A stretch of DNA of 51,122 bases. It comes from Nocardioides sp. (GTDB taxonomy: Bacteria; Actinomycetota; Actinomycetes; Propionibacteriales; Nocardioidaceae). The notes beneath the pieces were generated by a model. It searched no databases. It was not told the origin of the DNA and saw nothing but the letters and a program-made list of their open reading frames with translations. Below are positions 8,989 through 16,441 of the stretch, piece by piece (position 1 is the first letter of the stretch; each line of letters starts with the position of its first letter). The stretch covers positions 1 through 51,122 of the forward strand of contig NZ_JANINT010000054.1 of the NCBI RefSeq assembly GCF_024509035.1. Reading direction: 5' to 3'. Made by a program: the position numbers and the translations under genes.

Positions 8989-9816
8989 TCACCCCGCCAG
9001 CCTGACGGTGGTCGAGGCGCCCCAGATCGCCATCGAGAGGAACAGGTCGATCACGTTGATCGCCACGATGCTCGTGCGCACGGCGCGACCGACCGCGATG
9101 CCCACGCCGGCGGGACCGCCCGAGGCGGTGTAGCCGTGGTAGCAGTGGATCAGGATCACGGTGACGGCGAAGACCAGCACCTTGCCGAAGGACCACAGCA
9201 CGTCGCCCGGTGGCAGGAACGCGTTGAAGTAGTGGTCGTAGGTCCCCGCGGACTGGCCGAAGAACTGCGTCACCGTGAGGCGGGTGGCGAAGTAGGAGGA
9301 GAGGAGGCCCACGACGTACAGCGGGACGATCGCGATCAACCCGCCGACGATGCGGGTCGTGACCAGGAACGGCAGCGAGGGGATCGCCATCACCTCGAGT
9401 GCGTCGACCTCCTCGGAGATCCGCATGGCGCCCAGCTGCGCGGTGAAGCCACAGCCGACGGTGGCGGCCAGCGCGATGCCGGAGACGAGCGGGGCGATCT
9501 CGCGGGTGTTGAAGTACGCCGAGACGAAGCCGGCGAACGCCGCCGTGCCGAGCTGGTCGAGGGCGGCGTAGCCCGAGAGGCCGACCTGGGCGCCGGTGAA
9601 GAACGTCATCGCCATGATGACGCCGACGGTGCCGCCGATGACGGCCAGCGCGCCGCTGCCGAGGGTCACCTCGGCGAGGATGCGGAGGATCTCCTTCTGG
9701 TAGCGGCTGACGGCGCGCGGGGTCCACGCGAGGGCCTTGATGAAGAACGCGAGCTCTTCACCGAGGTTGTCGAGGGTCTTCAGCGGCTTGTCGTAGACCG
9801 CACGGATGTTGGCCAT
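8989..9816 (-). CDS. yrbEB: YrbE/MlaE-type ABC permease B of the Mce system
   Basis: 275 aa with about five to six hydrophobic segments. It has the MlaE permease pattern: VTLGSGALAVIGGTVGVIMA, EVDALEVMAIPSLPFLVTTR (the EQ-loop region that contacts the ATPase) and the C-terminal YHGYTASGGPAGVGIAVGRA that resembles an ABC coupling segment. It lies 11 bases after permease A and 4 bases before mceA. YrbEA and YrbEB are expected to form the transmembrane heterodimer driven by the ATPase at 10621-11574 and loaded through the Mce hexamer. Confidence 0.92.
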   Translation of the reverse strand: MANIRAVYDKPLKTLDNLGEELAFFIKALAWTPRAVSRYQKEILRILAEVTLGSGALAVIGGTVGVIMAMTFFTGAQVGLSGYAALDQLGTAAFAGFVSAYFNTREIAPLVSGIALAATVGCGFTAQLGAMRISEEVDALEVMAIPSLPFLVTTRIVGGLIAIVPLYVVGLLSSYFATRLTVTQFFGQSAGTYDHYFNAFLPPGDVLWSFGKVLVFAVTVILIHCYHGYTASGGPAGVGIAVGRAVRTSIVAINVIDLFLSMAIWGASTTVRLAG

Positions 9817-9827
9817 CGTCGTCGCCC

Positions 9828-10613
9828 TCAGCCCGTCTTCGGTGGGACGAGCTGGATGTAGATCGCGCTCATCACGAAGTTGACGATGAACAGCAAGATG
9901 AACGTCACGACGACCGACTCGTTGACGGCGTCGCCGACGCCCTTCGGTCCGCCCGCGGCGTTCATGCCCTTGTAGCAGGCCACGATGGCAGCGATCAGGC
10001 CGAAGACCAGCGCCTTGGCCATGCCCTGCCACAGGTCCGGCAGCTGGGAGAGGGCGGTGAAGCTCGCGAGGTAGGCGCCCGGGGTGCCGTCCTGGAGGAC
10101 CACGTTGAAGAAGTAGCCACCGGCCACACCGACGACGCTGACCATGCCGTTGAGGAAGACCGCGACGAGCATGGCGGCGAGCACGCGCGGCACGACGAGG
10201 CGCTGGATCGGGTCGATGCCCAGCACCATCATCGCGTCGAGCTCCTCGCGGATCTTGCGCGCGCCGAGGTCGGCAGCGATCGCCGAGCCACCGGCGCCGG
10301 CGATGAGCAGCGCCGTGCCGATCGGTGCGGCCTGCTGGACGACGGCCAGCACGGAGGCCGATCCGGTGAACGACTGGGCGCCGAACTGCTTGATCAGGCC
10401 ACCCACCTGCAGCGCGATCACCGCGCCGAAGGGGATCGCGACCAGGGCCGTGGGGATGATCGTCACCGAGGCGATGAACCAGGCCTGCTGGATGAACTCC
10501 CGCAGCTGGAACGGGCGGCGGAAGAGCGCCCGGATCACGTCGAGGCCGAAGGCGAAGAACTTGCCCGCGGTCCCCACAGGCGCGAGCGCGCGGCTCGCGG
10601 TCAAGGACGACAT
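9828..10613 (-). CDS. yrbEA: YrbE/MlaE-type ABC permease A of the Mce system
   Basis: 261 aa membrane permease. It shows the MlaE hallmarks VIALQVGGLIKQFGAQ and GAGGSAIAADLGARKIREEL followed by DAMMVLGIDPIQRLVVPRVL (cytoplasmic coupling helix), and a C-terminal YKGMNAAGGPKGVGDAVNES. Its stop is 11 bases upstream of permease B and its start lies 7 bases beyond the ATPase stop, so the transporter core (ATPase, permease A, permease B) is one transcription unit with the substrate-handling Mce proteins. Confidence 0.92.
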   Translation of the reverse strand: MSSLTASRALAPVGTAGKFFAFGLDVIRALFRRPFQLREFIQQAWFIASVTIIPTALVAIPFGAVIALQVGGLIKQFGAQSFTGSASVLAVVQQAAPIGTALLIAGAGGSAIAADLGARKIREELDAMMVLGIDPIQRLVVPRVLAAMLVAVFLNGMVSVVGVAGGYFFNVVLQDGTPGAYLASFTALSQLPDLWQGMAKALVFGLIAAIVACYKGMNAAGGPKGVGDAVNESVVVTFILLFIVNFVMSAIYIQLVPPKTG

Positions 10614-10620
10614 GGACCGC

Positions 10621-11574
10621 TCAGCCGCCCGTCGCCATCGACATGTTGCCGTCGAACGAGCCCGGGGGCGGCGTGACGCCGTTCATCCGGCACCACTCCC
10701 CCGGCGGCCGCTGGCTGCGCCGCGGGATGCCGTTGGAGGGCTCGAGCTGCAGCGGGATCGGCGGCAGCGGGGGCAGCTCCTGGTCCTTCTCGGCCTCGAG
10801 CTCGTCGGCGTCCTTCTCCTCGGACATGCCGATCGGGCCGACGCGCTGGGCGTTGAGGAACTGGCGCACCACCGGCTCCTCGGAGGAGAGCAGCATCTCG
10901 CGGGGTCCGAACATCGCGAGGTGGCGGTGGTAGAGCAGCCCGATGTTGTCGGGCACGGTGCGCGCGGTGTTGATGTCGTGGGTGACGATGAGGAACGTCG
11001 CGTCGATCTGGGCGTTGAGGTCGACGATGAGCTGGTTGAGGAACGCCGTACGGACGGGGTCGAGTCCGGAGTCGGGCTCGTCGAAGAGCACGATCTCGGG
11101 CTCGAGGACGAGCGCGCGGGCGAGCCCGGCGCGCTTGCGCATGCCTCCGGAGATCTCGCCGGGGAGCTTGTCCTCGGCACCGACGAGGCCGACGAGGTCC
11201 ATCTTCTCCATGACGATGTCGCGGACCTCGGACTCGGACTTCTTGGTGTGCTCGCGCAGCGGGAAGGCGACGTTGTCGTAGAGGTTCATCGAGCCGAACA
11301 TCGCGCCGTCCTGGAACAGCACGCCGAAGAGCTTGCGGATCTCGTAGAGCTCCTTCTCCGAGCACGTGGCGATGTCGGTGCCCTCGATGACGACCGAGCC
11401 CTGATCGGGCTTGAGGAGGCCGATCAGGGTCTTGAGGAAGACCGACTTGCCGGTGCCGGAGGGGCCGAGCATCACGCAGATCTCGCCGGCCGGAACCGTG
11501 AGCGTGACATCGCCCCAGATGAGCTGCTTGCCGAACGACTTGCTCAGGTGCTCGACCTTGATCTCAACGCCCAT
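10621..11574 (-). CDS. mceG: ABC transporter ATPase of the Mce system (MceG/Mkl-type)
   Basis: 317 aa. The ATPase has Walker A GPSGTGKS (about residues 38-45), a Q-loop in FGVLFQDGAMFGSM, the signature SGGMRKRAGLARAL, Walker B EIVLFDEPDSGLD and switch histidine LIVTHD. The SGGMRKR signature and DEPDSGLDPV Walker B belong to the MlaF/Mkl subfamily. After about residue 245 there is an extra tail of some 70 residues, acidic then proline-rich, matching the C-terminal extension known to be needed for MceG stability in mycobacteria. It is first in the operon, and all downstream genes run in the same direction with tight spacing. It powers lipid uptake by the YrbE/Mce assembly. Confidence 0.93.
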   Translation of the reverse strand: MGVEIKVEHLSKSFGKQLIWGDVTLTVPAGEICVMLGPSGTGKSVFLKTLIGLLKPDQGSVVIEGTDIATCSEKELYEIRKLFGVLFQDGAMFGSMNLYDNVAFPLREHTKKSESEVRDIVMEKMDLVGLVGAEDKLPGEISGGMRKRAGLARALVLEPEIVLFDEPDSGLDPVRTAFLNQLIVDLNAQIDATFLIVTHDINTARTVPDNIGLLYHRHLAMFGPREMLLSSEEPVVRQFLNAQRVGPIGMSEEKDADELEAEKDQELPPLPPIPLQLEPSNGIPRRSQRPPGEWCRMNGVTPPPGSFDGNMSMATGG

Positions 11575-11659
11575 GACCGCCCTCGTCCCTCCTCGCCACT
11601 GCGCGCGCTCCGGTTCCCGGGCCGGGCGCGCCTGACACTCCCCCGCCTCCCACTGACCG

Positions 11660-11689
11660 GTAACAACGCCGGAGTAGCGGCGAGGTTAC
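11660..11689. promoter_or_regulatory. Interrupted palindrome upstream of the mce operon (candidate operator)
   Basis: The 30 bases form GTAAC-N2-CGCCG-N6-CGGCG-N2-GTTAC, two perfectly inverted half-sites of 10 matched bases each. The element lies 86 bases before the start of the ATPase gene in the otherwise gene-free stretch 11575-11786. Size and symmetry suit a dimeric TetR-type regulator; no such gene is adjacent. Confidence 0.5.
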
Positions 11690-11786
11690 GCGTCGGTTTC
11701 CTTCCCCGCACCCCCCGACTTACACATTCGGACGGCGTGTCGTCTGGACCGGGCCCGGGGAGCCACCGTGATCGGAAATGCCACGA

Positions 11787-11817
11787 GGGGCGATCCACCG
11801 CCTGGGTGGATCGCCCC
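11787..11817 (-). terminator. Terminator hairpin after rplL
   Basis: A perfect 13-bp stem (11787-11799 with 11805-11817) encloses a 5-base loop, 38 bases after the rplL stop. There is no U-run. The stem is symmetric and may insulate the mce operon from ribosomal-protein transcription. Confidence 0.8.
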
Positions 11818-11854
11818 ACGTGAAGGTCGTGCTGGGCCGCGAGCGGCCCGGGGG

Positions 11855-12250
11855 TCACTTGAGGGTGACGGTGGCGCCGGCGCCCTCGAGGGCCTCCTTG
11901 GCCTTCTCGGCAGCGTCCTTGGCGACCTTCTCGAGGATGGGCTTGGGAGCGGCCTCGACCAGCTCCTTGGCCTCCTTGAGACCGAGGGAGGTCAGCGCGC
12001 GGACCTCCTTGATGACGTTGATCTTCTTCTCGCCAGCGGACTCGAGGATCACGTCGAACTCGTCCTGGTCGGCGCCGGCGTCGGCGCCGCCGGCAGCAGC
12101 GCCGCCCGCGGCGGGCGCGGCGGCAACGGCGACGGGAGCGGCGGCGGTGACGCCGAAGGTCTCCTCGAACTGCTTCACGAACTCGCTGAGCTCGATGAGG
12201 GTCATGTCCTTGAACGCGTCGAGGAGCTCGTCGGTGCTGAGCTTCGCCAT
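11855..12250 (-). CDS. rplL: 50S ribosomal protein L7/L12
   Basis: 131 aa. The N-terminal dimerisation domain ([20 protein letters not shown]) leads through an Ala/Gly hinge (about residues 38-58) to the C-terminal factor-binding domain, which contains [20 protein letters not shown] and [17 protein letters not shown]. It forms the flexible ribosomal stalk with L10 and recruits elongation factors. The start ATG 12250 (MAKLSTDE) is preferred over an upstream in-frame ATG at 12268 that would add MEGTAT. rplJ ends 89 bases upstream, and a strong hairpin follows at 11787-11817. Confidence 0.98.
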   Translation of the reverse strand: MAKLSTDELLDAFKDMTLIELSEFVKQFEETFGVTAAAPVAVAAAPAAGGAAAGGADAGADQDEFDVILESAGEKKINVIKEVRALTSLGLKEAKELVEAAPKPILEKVAKDAAEKAKEALEGAGATVTLK

Positions 12251-12339
12251 GGTGGCGGTTCCTTCCATTCGGTGGCCGCGGGCGGGTCGCGCCGTGGCCG
12301 GGGTTTCAGGTGGTGGTGTGCCGATCCGATCCCGGGGGA

Positions 12340-13035
12340 TCAGGCCTCGGCGGTGTCGCCCTCGTCGGAGGCGGTGGCCTCAGCGGCGGTCTCCTCGGCG
12401 GGAGCCTCCTCTGCGGCCGGCGCCTCGTCAGCGGGGGCCTCGGCCTCGGCCGGGGCCTCCTCGGCGGCGACGGGCCCAGTGCTGTCTGACTGGGGCGCAC
12501 CACCTGCGAGGATCGAGGGGTCCTGCTCGGCCTTCGCCTGGAGGGCGCCCGCGAGACGGGCGGCCTGGGCGAGGGGGGCGTTGAGCAGGTAGACGGCCTG
12601 GCTGAGCGACGCGAGCATCGCGCCGGCCAGCTTGCCCAGGAGCACCTCGCGGGACTCGAGGTCCGCCAGCTTGGCGATCTCGCTCGCGTCGAGGGGCTTG
12701 CCGTCCAGGACGCCGCCCTTGATGACAAGGGTGGGGTTCGCCTTGGCAAAGTCACGCAGACCCTTGGCCGCCTCGACCACGTCGCCGTTGATGAAGGCGA
12801 TGGCGGTCGGGCCGGTCAGCAGGTCGTCGAAGCCTTCGATGCCCACCTCGGTGGCGGCGATCTTGGCCAGCGTGTTCTTGACCACGGCGTAGTTGGCGTT
12901 CGCACCGAGAGAGCGCCGCAACTCCTGCAGCTGCTTCACGGTGAGACCGCGGTACTCGGTCAGCACGGCACCGGCGGAATCGTTGAACGACTCAACGATC
13001 TCCGCGACGGCTGCCTGCTTGTCTGCCCGCGCCAT
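12340..13035 (-). CDS. rplJ: 50S ribosomal protein L10 with acidic C-terminal tail
   Basis: 231 aa. The N-terminal rRNA/L11-binding domain is typical ([52 protein letters not shown]), and the helix that binds L7/L12 dimers follows at about residues 140-175. Beyond that, some 50 residues are almost only Ala, Glu, Pro, Asp and Thr, which makes the protein longer than the usual 165-180 residues. L10 anchors the stalk. Its mRNA leader (13063-13145) folds into a structure fitting autogenous control of rplJ-rplL. Confidence 0.97.
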   Translation of the reverse strand: MARADKQAAVAEIVESFNDSAGAVLTEYRGLTVKQLQELRRSLGANANYAVVKNTLAKIAATEVGIEGFDDLLTGPTAIAFINGDVVEAAKGLRDFAKANPTLVIKGGVLDGKPLDASEIAKLADLESREVLLGKLAGAMLASLSQAVYLLNAPLAQAARLAGALQAKAEQDPSILAGGAPQSDSTGPVAAEEAPAEAEAPADEAPAAEEAPAEETAAEATASDEGDTAEA

Positions 13036-13062
13036 GGGTCTCCTTCCGATGGTCGACCACCG

Positions 13063-13145
13063 GAAGAGCCCCGAGGAAAGACGAACGCCCCGAGCGCGGG
13101 CTCAGGGCGTGGACCTCGGAGGAGGAGCTGCTCTTCACCTGCGCA
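13063..13145 (-). ncRNA. L10 leader-like structured 5' UTR of rplJ
   Basis: On the minus strand three nested stems are visible: GAAGAGC (130-136) with GCTCTTC (063-069), then CCGAGG with CCTCGG, then ACGCCC/GGGCGT capped by GAGC/GCTC. The upstream flank CGCAGGTGAAGAGC resembles the conserved part of ribosomal L10 leaders. It ends 28 bases before the rplJ start, so binding of L10 or L10-L12 there could block translation. The structure was read by eye; boundaries are approximate. Confidence 0.65.
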
Positions 13146-13237
13146 GGCCGTCCGCTCTCGCGGAACCTTCGGTCACTCCGGGCGCATTGGCGAATGCACC
13201 TGGCGAGACAACCGGCGGTCTTTGGTTTCGTGGAGAA

Positions 13238-13266
13238 CAGTACGGCGGTTCCGGTGGCGGAGCCAA
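13238..13266 (-). promoter_or_regulatory. Possible promoter of rplJ-rplL
   Basis: Minus-strand TTGGCT (13261-13266) and TACTGT (13238-13243) are 17 bases apart, about 100 bases upstream of the leader structure. It is the best match I see in the 573-base gap between rplA and rplJ (13036-13608). The rest of that gap holds the L10 leader, an inverted repeat at 13451-13505 and the rplA terminator; I see no gene in it. Confidence 0.35.
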
Positions 13267-13450
13267 ATCGGGGCCGCTGAGCACCCGGGCATGCGTCGGC
13301 GGCCTCCCGGTGCTGGATTGTCCGTCCCGGCCGCCGCCGGTCAAGCGTTCGCTTCGCCGCCCTTGACCGCCGCGCCCAGGACCGGAAAGACGCACCTGTC
13401 GGGATGCCGCCGAGGTCTGGTCGAAAGCGCCGCGGCCGCGGGAGGTCGTC

Positions 13451-13505
13451 GAATGGTCACAGACGGCAAGATGGGAGCGATCCCAGATGTCGTCTGTGAC
13501 CATTC
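13451..13505. repeat. 55-base inverted repeat with GCGA-capped inner stem
   Basis: A perfect 15-base arm GAATGGTCACAGACG (13451-13465) is repeated inverted at 13491-13505. Between the arms a second stem TGGGA/TCCCA (13472-13476 and 13481-13485) closes on the tetraloop GCGA. It lies between the rplA terminator and the rplJ promoter region. It could be a second terminator, a protein site or a small structured RNA. Confidence 0.8.
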
Positions 13506-13562
13506 TTGCCCCTTCTGGCCGCCCGAGGCCGGCGACCCACCGCGGAGCCCCCCGAAATGCCA

Positions 13563-13593
13563 TCGACCCGCCCGAAAGTTTCGGGCGGGTCGA
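13563..13593 (-). terminator. Terminator hairpin after rplA
   Basis: Perfect 15-bp arms (13563-13577 and 13579-13593) are centred on one base, 15 bases after the rplA stop. The core ACCCGCCCGAAA/TTTCGGGCGGGT is identical to the hairpin after rpmG at 22275-22305. Confidence 0.85.
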
Positions 13594-13608
13594 CGTAGGG
13601 AGCTCTGA

Positions 13609-14331
13609 TCAGGCGGTGGCGTTCTCGTCCTCGGCCGCGACGTTGCGCGTGCGGTTGGGGTCGACCTGGATGCCGGGGCCCATGGTCGTGGAGACGGTGA
13701 CCTTCTTGATGTAGCGGCCCTTGGAGCTGGCCGGCTTGAGACGAAGCACCTCCTCGAGCGCCGCGGCGTAGTTCTCGGCGAGCTTGACCTCGTCGAAGGA
13801 CGCCTTGCCGATGATGAAGTGCAGGTTGGCGTGGCGGTCGACGCGGAACTCGATCTTGCCGCCCTTGATGTCCGTGACGGCCTTGGCCACGTCCGGGGTG
13901 ACGGTGCCGGTCTTCGGGTTCGGCATCAGGCCACGGGGGCCGAGCACGCGGCCCAGGCGGCCGACCTTGCCCATCAGGTCCGGGGTCGCGACGACGGCGT
14001 CGAAGTCGAGCCAGCCGCCGGCGACCTTGTCGATGAGCTCGTCGCCACCGACGATGTCGGCGCCGGCCTCGCGGGCGGCCTCGGCCTTGTCACCGTTGGC
14101 GAACACCAGGACGCGAGCGGTCTTGCCGGTGCCGTGCGGGAGGTTGACGGTGCCGCGCACCATCTGGTCGGCCTTGCGGGGGTCGACGCCGAGACGCATG
14201 ACGACGTCCACGGTCTCGTCGAACTTCTTCTTGCTGACGTTCTTGGCGAGCTTGATCGCGGCGAGCGGGGCGAAGATCTCGTCCTTGTCGAACGACTCCG
14301 CCGCTGCGCGGTAGGTCTTGCTGCGCTGCAT
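13609..14331 (-). CDS. rplA: 50S ribosomal protein L1
   Basis: 240 aa, the normal length. Typical L1 segments are [40 protein letters not shown], the [12 protein letters not shown] motif, [17 protein letters not shown] and the domain I return strand [20 protein letters not shown]. It builds the L1 stalk near the E site and commonly represses its own operon. It lies 63 bases after rplK and is followed by a strong hairpin, so rplK-rplA is one unit separate from rplJ-rplL. Confidence 0.98.
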   Translation of the reverse strand: MQRSKTYRAAAESFDKDEIFAPLAAIKLAKNVSKKKFDETVDVVMRLGVDPRKADQMVRGTVNLPHGTGKTARVLVFANGDKAEAAREAGADIVGGDELIDKVAGGWLDFDAVVATPDLMGKVGRLGRVLGPRGLMPNPKTGTVTPDVAKAVTDIKGGKIEFRVDRHANLHFIIGKASFDEVKLAENYAAALEEVLRLKPASSKGRYIKKVTVSTTMGPGIQVDPNRTRNVAAEDENATA

Positions 14332-14394
14332 GGGCTTTCTCTTCTCTCTTCGAAAAAGGTGTGGTTAGCGAGCCAGCGCGGCTCTCCCACGGTT

Positions 14395-14823
14395 TCAGTC
14401 GGTGGTGACGCCCATCGAGCGGGCGGTGCCCTCGACGATCTTCATGGCTGCGTCGATGTCGTTGGCGTTGAGGTCGGGCAGCTTGGTCTGGGCGATCTCG
14501 CGCACCTGGTCCTTGGTCAGCTTGCCGACCTTCTCCTTGTGCGGGACACCCGAGCCCTTGGCCAGACCGGCGGCCTTCTTGATCAGCTCCGCGGCCGGCG
14601 GGGTCTTGGTGATGAAGGTGAAGGACCGGTCCTCGTAGATCGTGATCTCGACCGGGATGACGTTGCCGCGCATGGACTCGGTCTGCGCGTTGTAGGCCTT
14701 GCAGAACTCCATGATGTTCACACCGTGGGGACCGAGAGCGGTACCGACGGGCGGAGCGGGAGTCGCGGCACCGGCCTGCAGCTGCACCTTGACGAGCGCG
14801 GCGATCTTCTTCTTCGGAGGCAT
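14395..14823 (-). CDS. rplK: 50S ribosomal protein L11
   Basis: 142 aa. The N-terminal domain ([40 protein letters not shown]) carries the proline-rich face bound by thiopeptides. The C-terminal rRNA-binding domain contains [20 protein letters not shown] and the end [15 protein letters not shown]11 forms the GTPase-associated centre with 23S rRNA and is needed for stringent-response RelA activation. The gene lies 165 bases after nusG in the same direction. Confidence 0.98.
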   Translation of the reverse strand: MPPKKKIAALVKVQLQAGAATPAPPVGTALGPHGVNIMEFCKAYNAQTESMRGNVIPVEITIYEDRSFTFITKTPPAAELIKKAAGLAKGSGVPHKEKVGKLTKDQVREIAQTKLPDLNANDIDAAMKIVEGTARSMGVTTD

Positions 14824-14988
14824 TGCTTCTCTTTCTGTCTCGTGGTCATGACGAGGCGTACGTCGTAGGCCTCTGCCACCTGCTGTCGCCGTCGTGACGC
14901 AGGGTCACTCGGGCAACCTGGCAATTGTGCTCCGCGCTCGGCGGAACACGAAATCGTGGTCCTGAGGATCGCGGCTGCGCCGCGCGGC

Positions 14989-15897
14989 TCAGACGCGCTG
15001 GATCTGGCTGAAGCTCAGCTCCACGGGGGTCTCGCGGCCGAAGATCTCGACGAGCGCCTTGACGCGCTGGGCCTCGGCGTTGATCTCGGTGATCGTGGCG
15101 TGCAGCGTCGCGAACGGACCGTCGACGACCATGACCGAGTCGGAGACCTCGAAGTCGGCGACCTCGACGGTCGGCTTCTTCGCGGCACCGCCGGAGGCGG
15201 CCGGCGCTCCGGAGGCGACAGCCTCGGCCTCGGCGCGGGCGACGACGGCGGGGGCGAGCATGTTCTCGACCTCGGACATCGAGAGCGGCACCGGCTGGTG
15301 GCTGTGGCCCACGAACCCGGTCACCGACGGGGTGTGCCGCACCGCGGCCCAGGACTCGTCGGTGAGGTCCATGCGCACCAGGACGTAGCCCGGCAGGACG
15401 GTGCGTCGCACCATCTTGCGCTGGCCGTTCTTGATCTCGGCGACCTCCTCGGTGGGGACCACGATCTCGTGGATGTAGTCCTCCATGTTGAGCGAGATGA
15501 TGCGGTTCTCCAGGTTGGACTTCACCCGGTTCTCCATGCCGGAGTAGGTGTGCACCACGAACCAGTCACCCGGCTTGGCCCACAGCTCACGGCGGAAGGC
15601 CTCGAGCGGGTCGTCGGGGTCGGCGTCGTCCTCGTCGTCCTGGTCGGAGTCCGCGTCCGGGCCCTCGTCGCCCTCGGCCTCGGAAAGCTCGACGCTGGTG
15701 GCGACCGCCTCGGTGTCGTCCAGGCCCAGCTCGGCGTCGGTGTCCTCGTCGGTGACCTCCACGTCCAGGCGCGGGTCCTCCTCGATCGCGGGGCCGTCGT
15801 TCGGCTCGCCGTACTGGTCCTCGAGGGTCGGGTCGATCTCGTCGGCCGACGCCACCGTCTCGTCGATCTCGACCGACTCGTTCTCGTGCTCAGACAC
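14989..15897 (-). CDS. nusG: Transcription termination/antitermination factor NusG, N-terminally extended
   Basis: 302 aa from GTG 15897; in-frame ATG 15909 and GTG 15912 are alternatives. I chose 15897 because GGAG lies six bases upstream. The first roughly 110 residues are strongly acidic and low in complexity (long runs of Asp, Glu and Ser). The NGN domain then starts at [20 protein letters not shown] and includes [15 protein letters not shown]. After an Ala/Gly linker, the C-terminal KOW domain is seen in [20 protein letters not shown] and [20 protein letters not shown]. NusG binds RNA polymerase and couples it to Rho or to ribosomal S10. The acidic extension is usual in actinobacteria. 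Confidence 0.96.
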   Translation of the reverse strand: MSEHENESVEIDETVASADEIDPTLEDQYGEPNDGPAIEEDPRLDVEVTDEDTDAELGLDDTEAVATSVELSEAEGDEGPDADSDQDDEDDADPDDPLEAFRRELWAKPGDWFVVHTYSGMENRVKSNLENRIISLNMEDYIHEIVVPTEEVAEIKNGQRKMVRRTVLPGYVLVRMDLTDESWAAVRHTPSVTGFVGHSHQPVPLSMSEVENMLAPAVVARAEAEAVASGAPAASGGAAKKPTVEVADFEVSDSVMVVDGPFATLHATITEINAEAQRVKALVEIFGRETPVELSFSQIQRV

Positions 15898-15951
15898 GTG
15901 CTGCTCCATCACGTTCGGGTACTGCTCTGGTCATCCGGCAGGACGCCGGAC

Positions 15952-16215
15952 TCAGGTGTCGGAGTTGCCGGCGAAGATCGAGAAGACGAGCTTGCCGAAG
16001 CCCAGGTCGAGGGCGGACACCAGCGCCATCATGAAGACCACGAACACCATCACGACGATGAAGTAGGTGACCAGCTGCTCCTGGGTCGGGTAGACGACCT
16101 TGCGCAGCTCGGCGACCACCTGGCGGTAGAACGTGGGCAGGCTGGTGCGCTGGTGGGCGCTGCCGCCCCCTCCACGCGAACCGCGGACTGCCTTGCTGTC
16201 CGGCACGTCCTTCAC
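15952..16215 (-). CDS. secE: Preprotein translocase subunit SecE
   Basis: 87 aa. A flexible Gly/Ser-rich N-terminus is followed by the amphipathic SecE segment FYRQVVAELRKVVYPTQEQL, in which VVYPTQEQ is the family hallmark, and a single C-terminal membrane helix (YFIVVMVFVVFMMALVSAL). SecE clamps SecY in the translocon. The start GTG 16215 is in a GA-rich stretch; GTG 16206 is possible. It sits between tRNA-Trp and nusG in the standard bacterial order. Confidence 0.95.
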   Translation of the reverse strand: MKDVPDSKAVRGSRGGGGSAHQRTSLPTFYRQVVAELRKVVYPTQEQLVTYFIVVMVFVVFMMALVSALDLGFGKLVFSIFAGNSDT

Positions 16216-16248
16216 CTCTCCTCGTCCGGTCGACCTGGATCAAATCTG

Positions 16249-16321
16249 CAGGGCACGAGGGACTTGAACCCCCAACCTTCGGTTTTGGAGACCGATGCTC
16301 TGCCAGTTGAGCTAGTGCCCT
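16249..16321 (-). tRNA. tRNA-Trp (CCA anticodon)
   Basis: 73 bases fold as a cloverleaf: acceptor AGGGCAC with GTGCCCT and discriminator G, anticodon loop CTCCAAA within GGTCTCCAAAACC, and T-loop GGTTCAAGTCC. CCA is not encoded. tRNA-Trp immediately upstream of secE is a common actinobacterial arrangement. Confidence 0.96.
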
Positions 16322-16441
16322 CCGATGGCCCTGCGGGTCGCACTCGCTTGAGGGCGCGACCGAGCATCTGGCTGAACCACCGTCCAGGAGTCTACGGGGC
16401 CACTGGTCCGAGCACCAATCGATCTCTGAGACCATGGCCGC

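Noticed and set aside
13135..13563. Open frames in the rplA-rplJ gap
   Set aside because: They run through the leader, promoter and hairpins, have no coding-like third-position bias and resemble no family.
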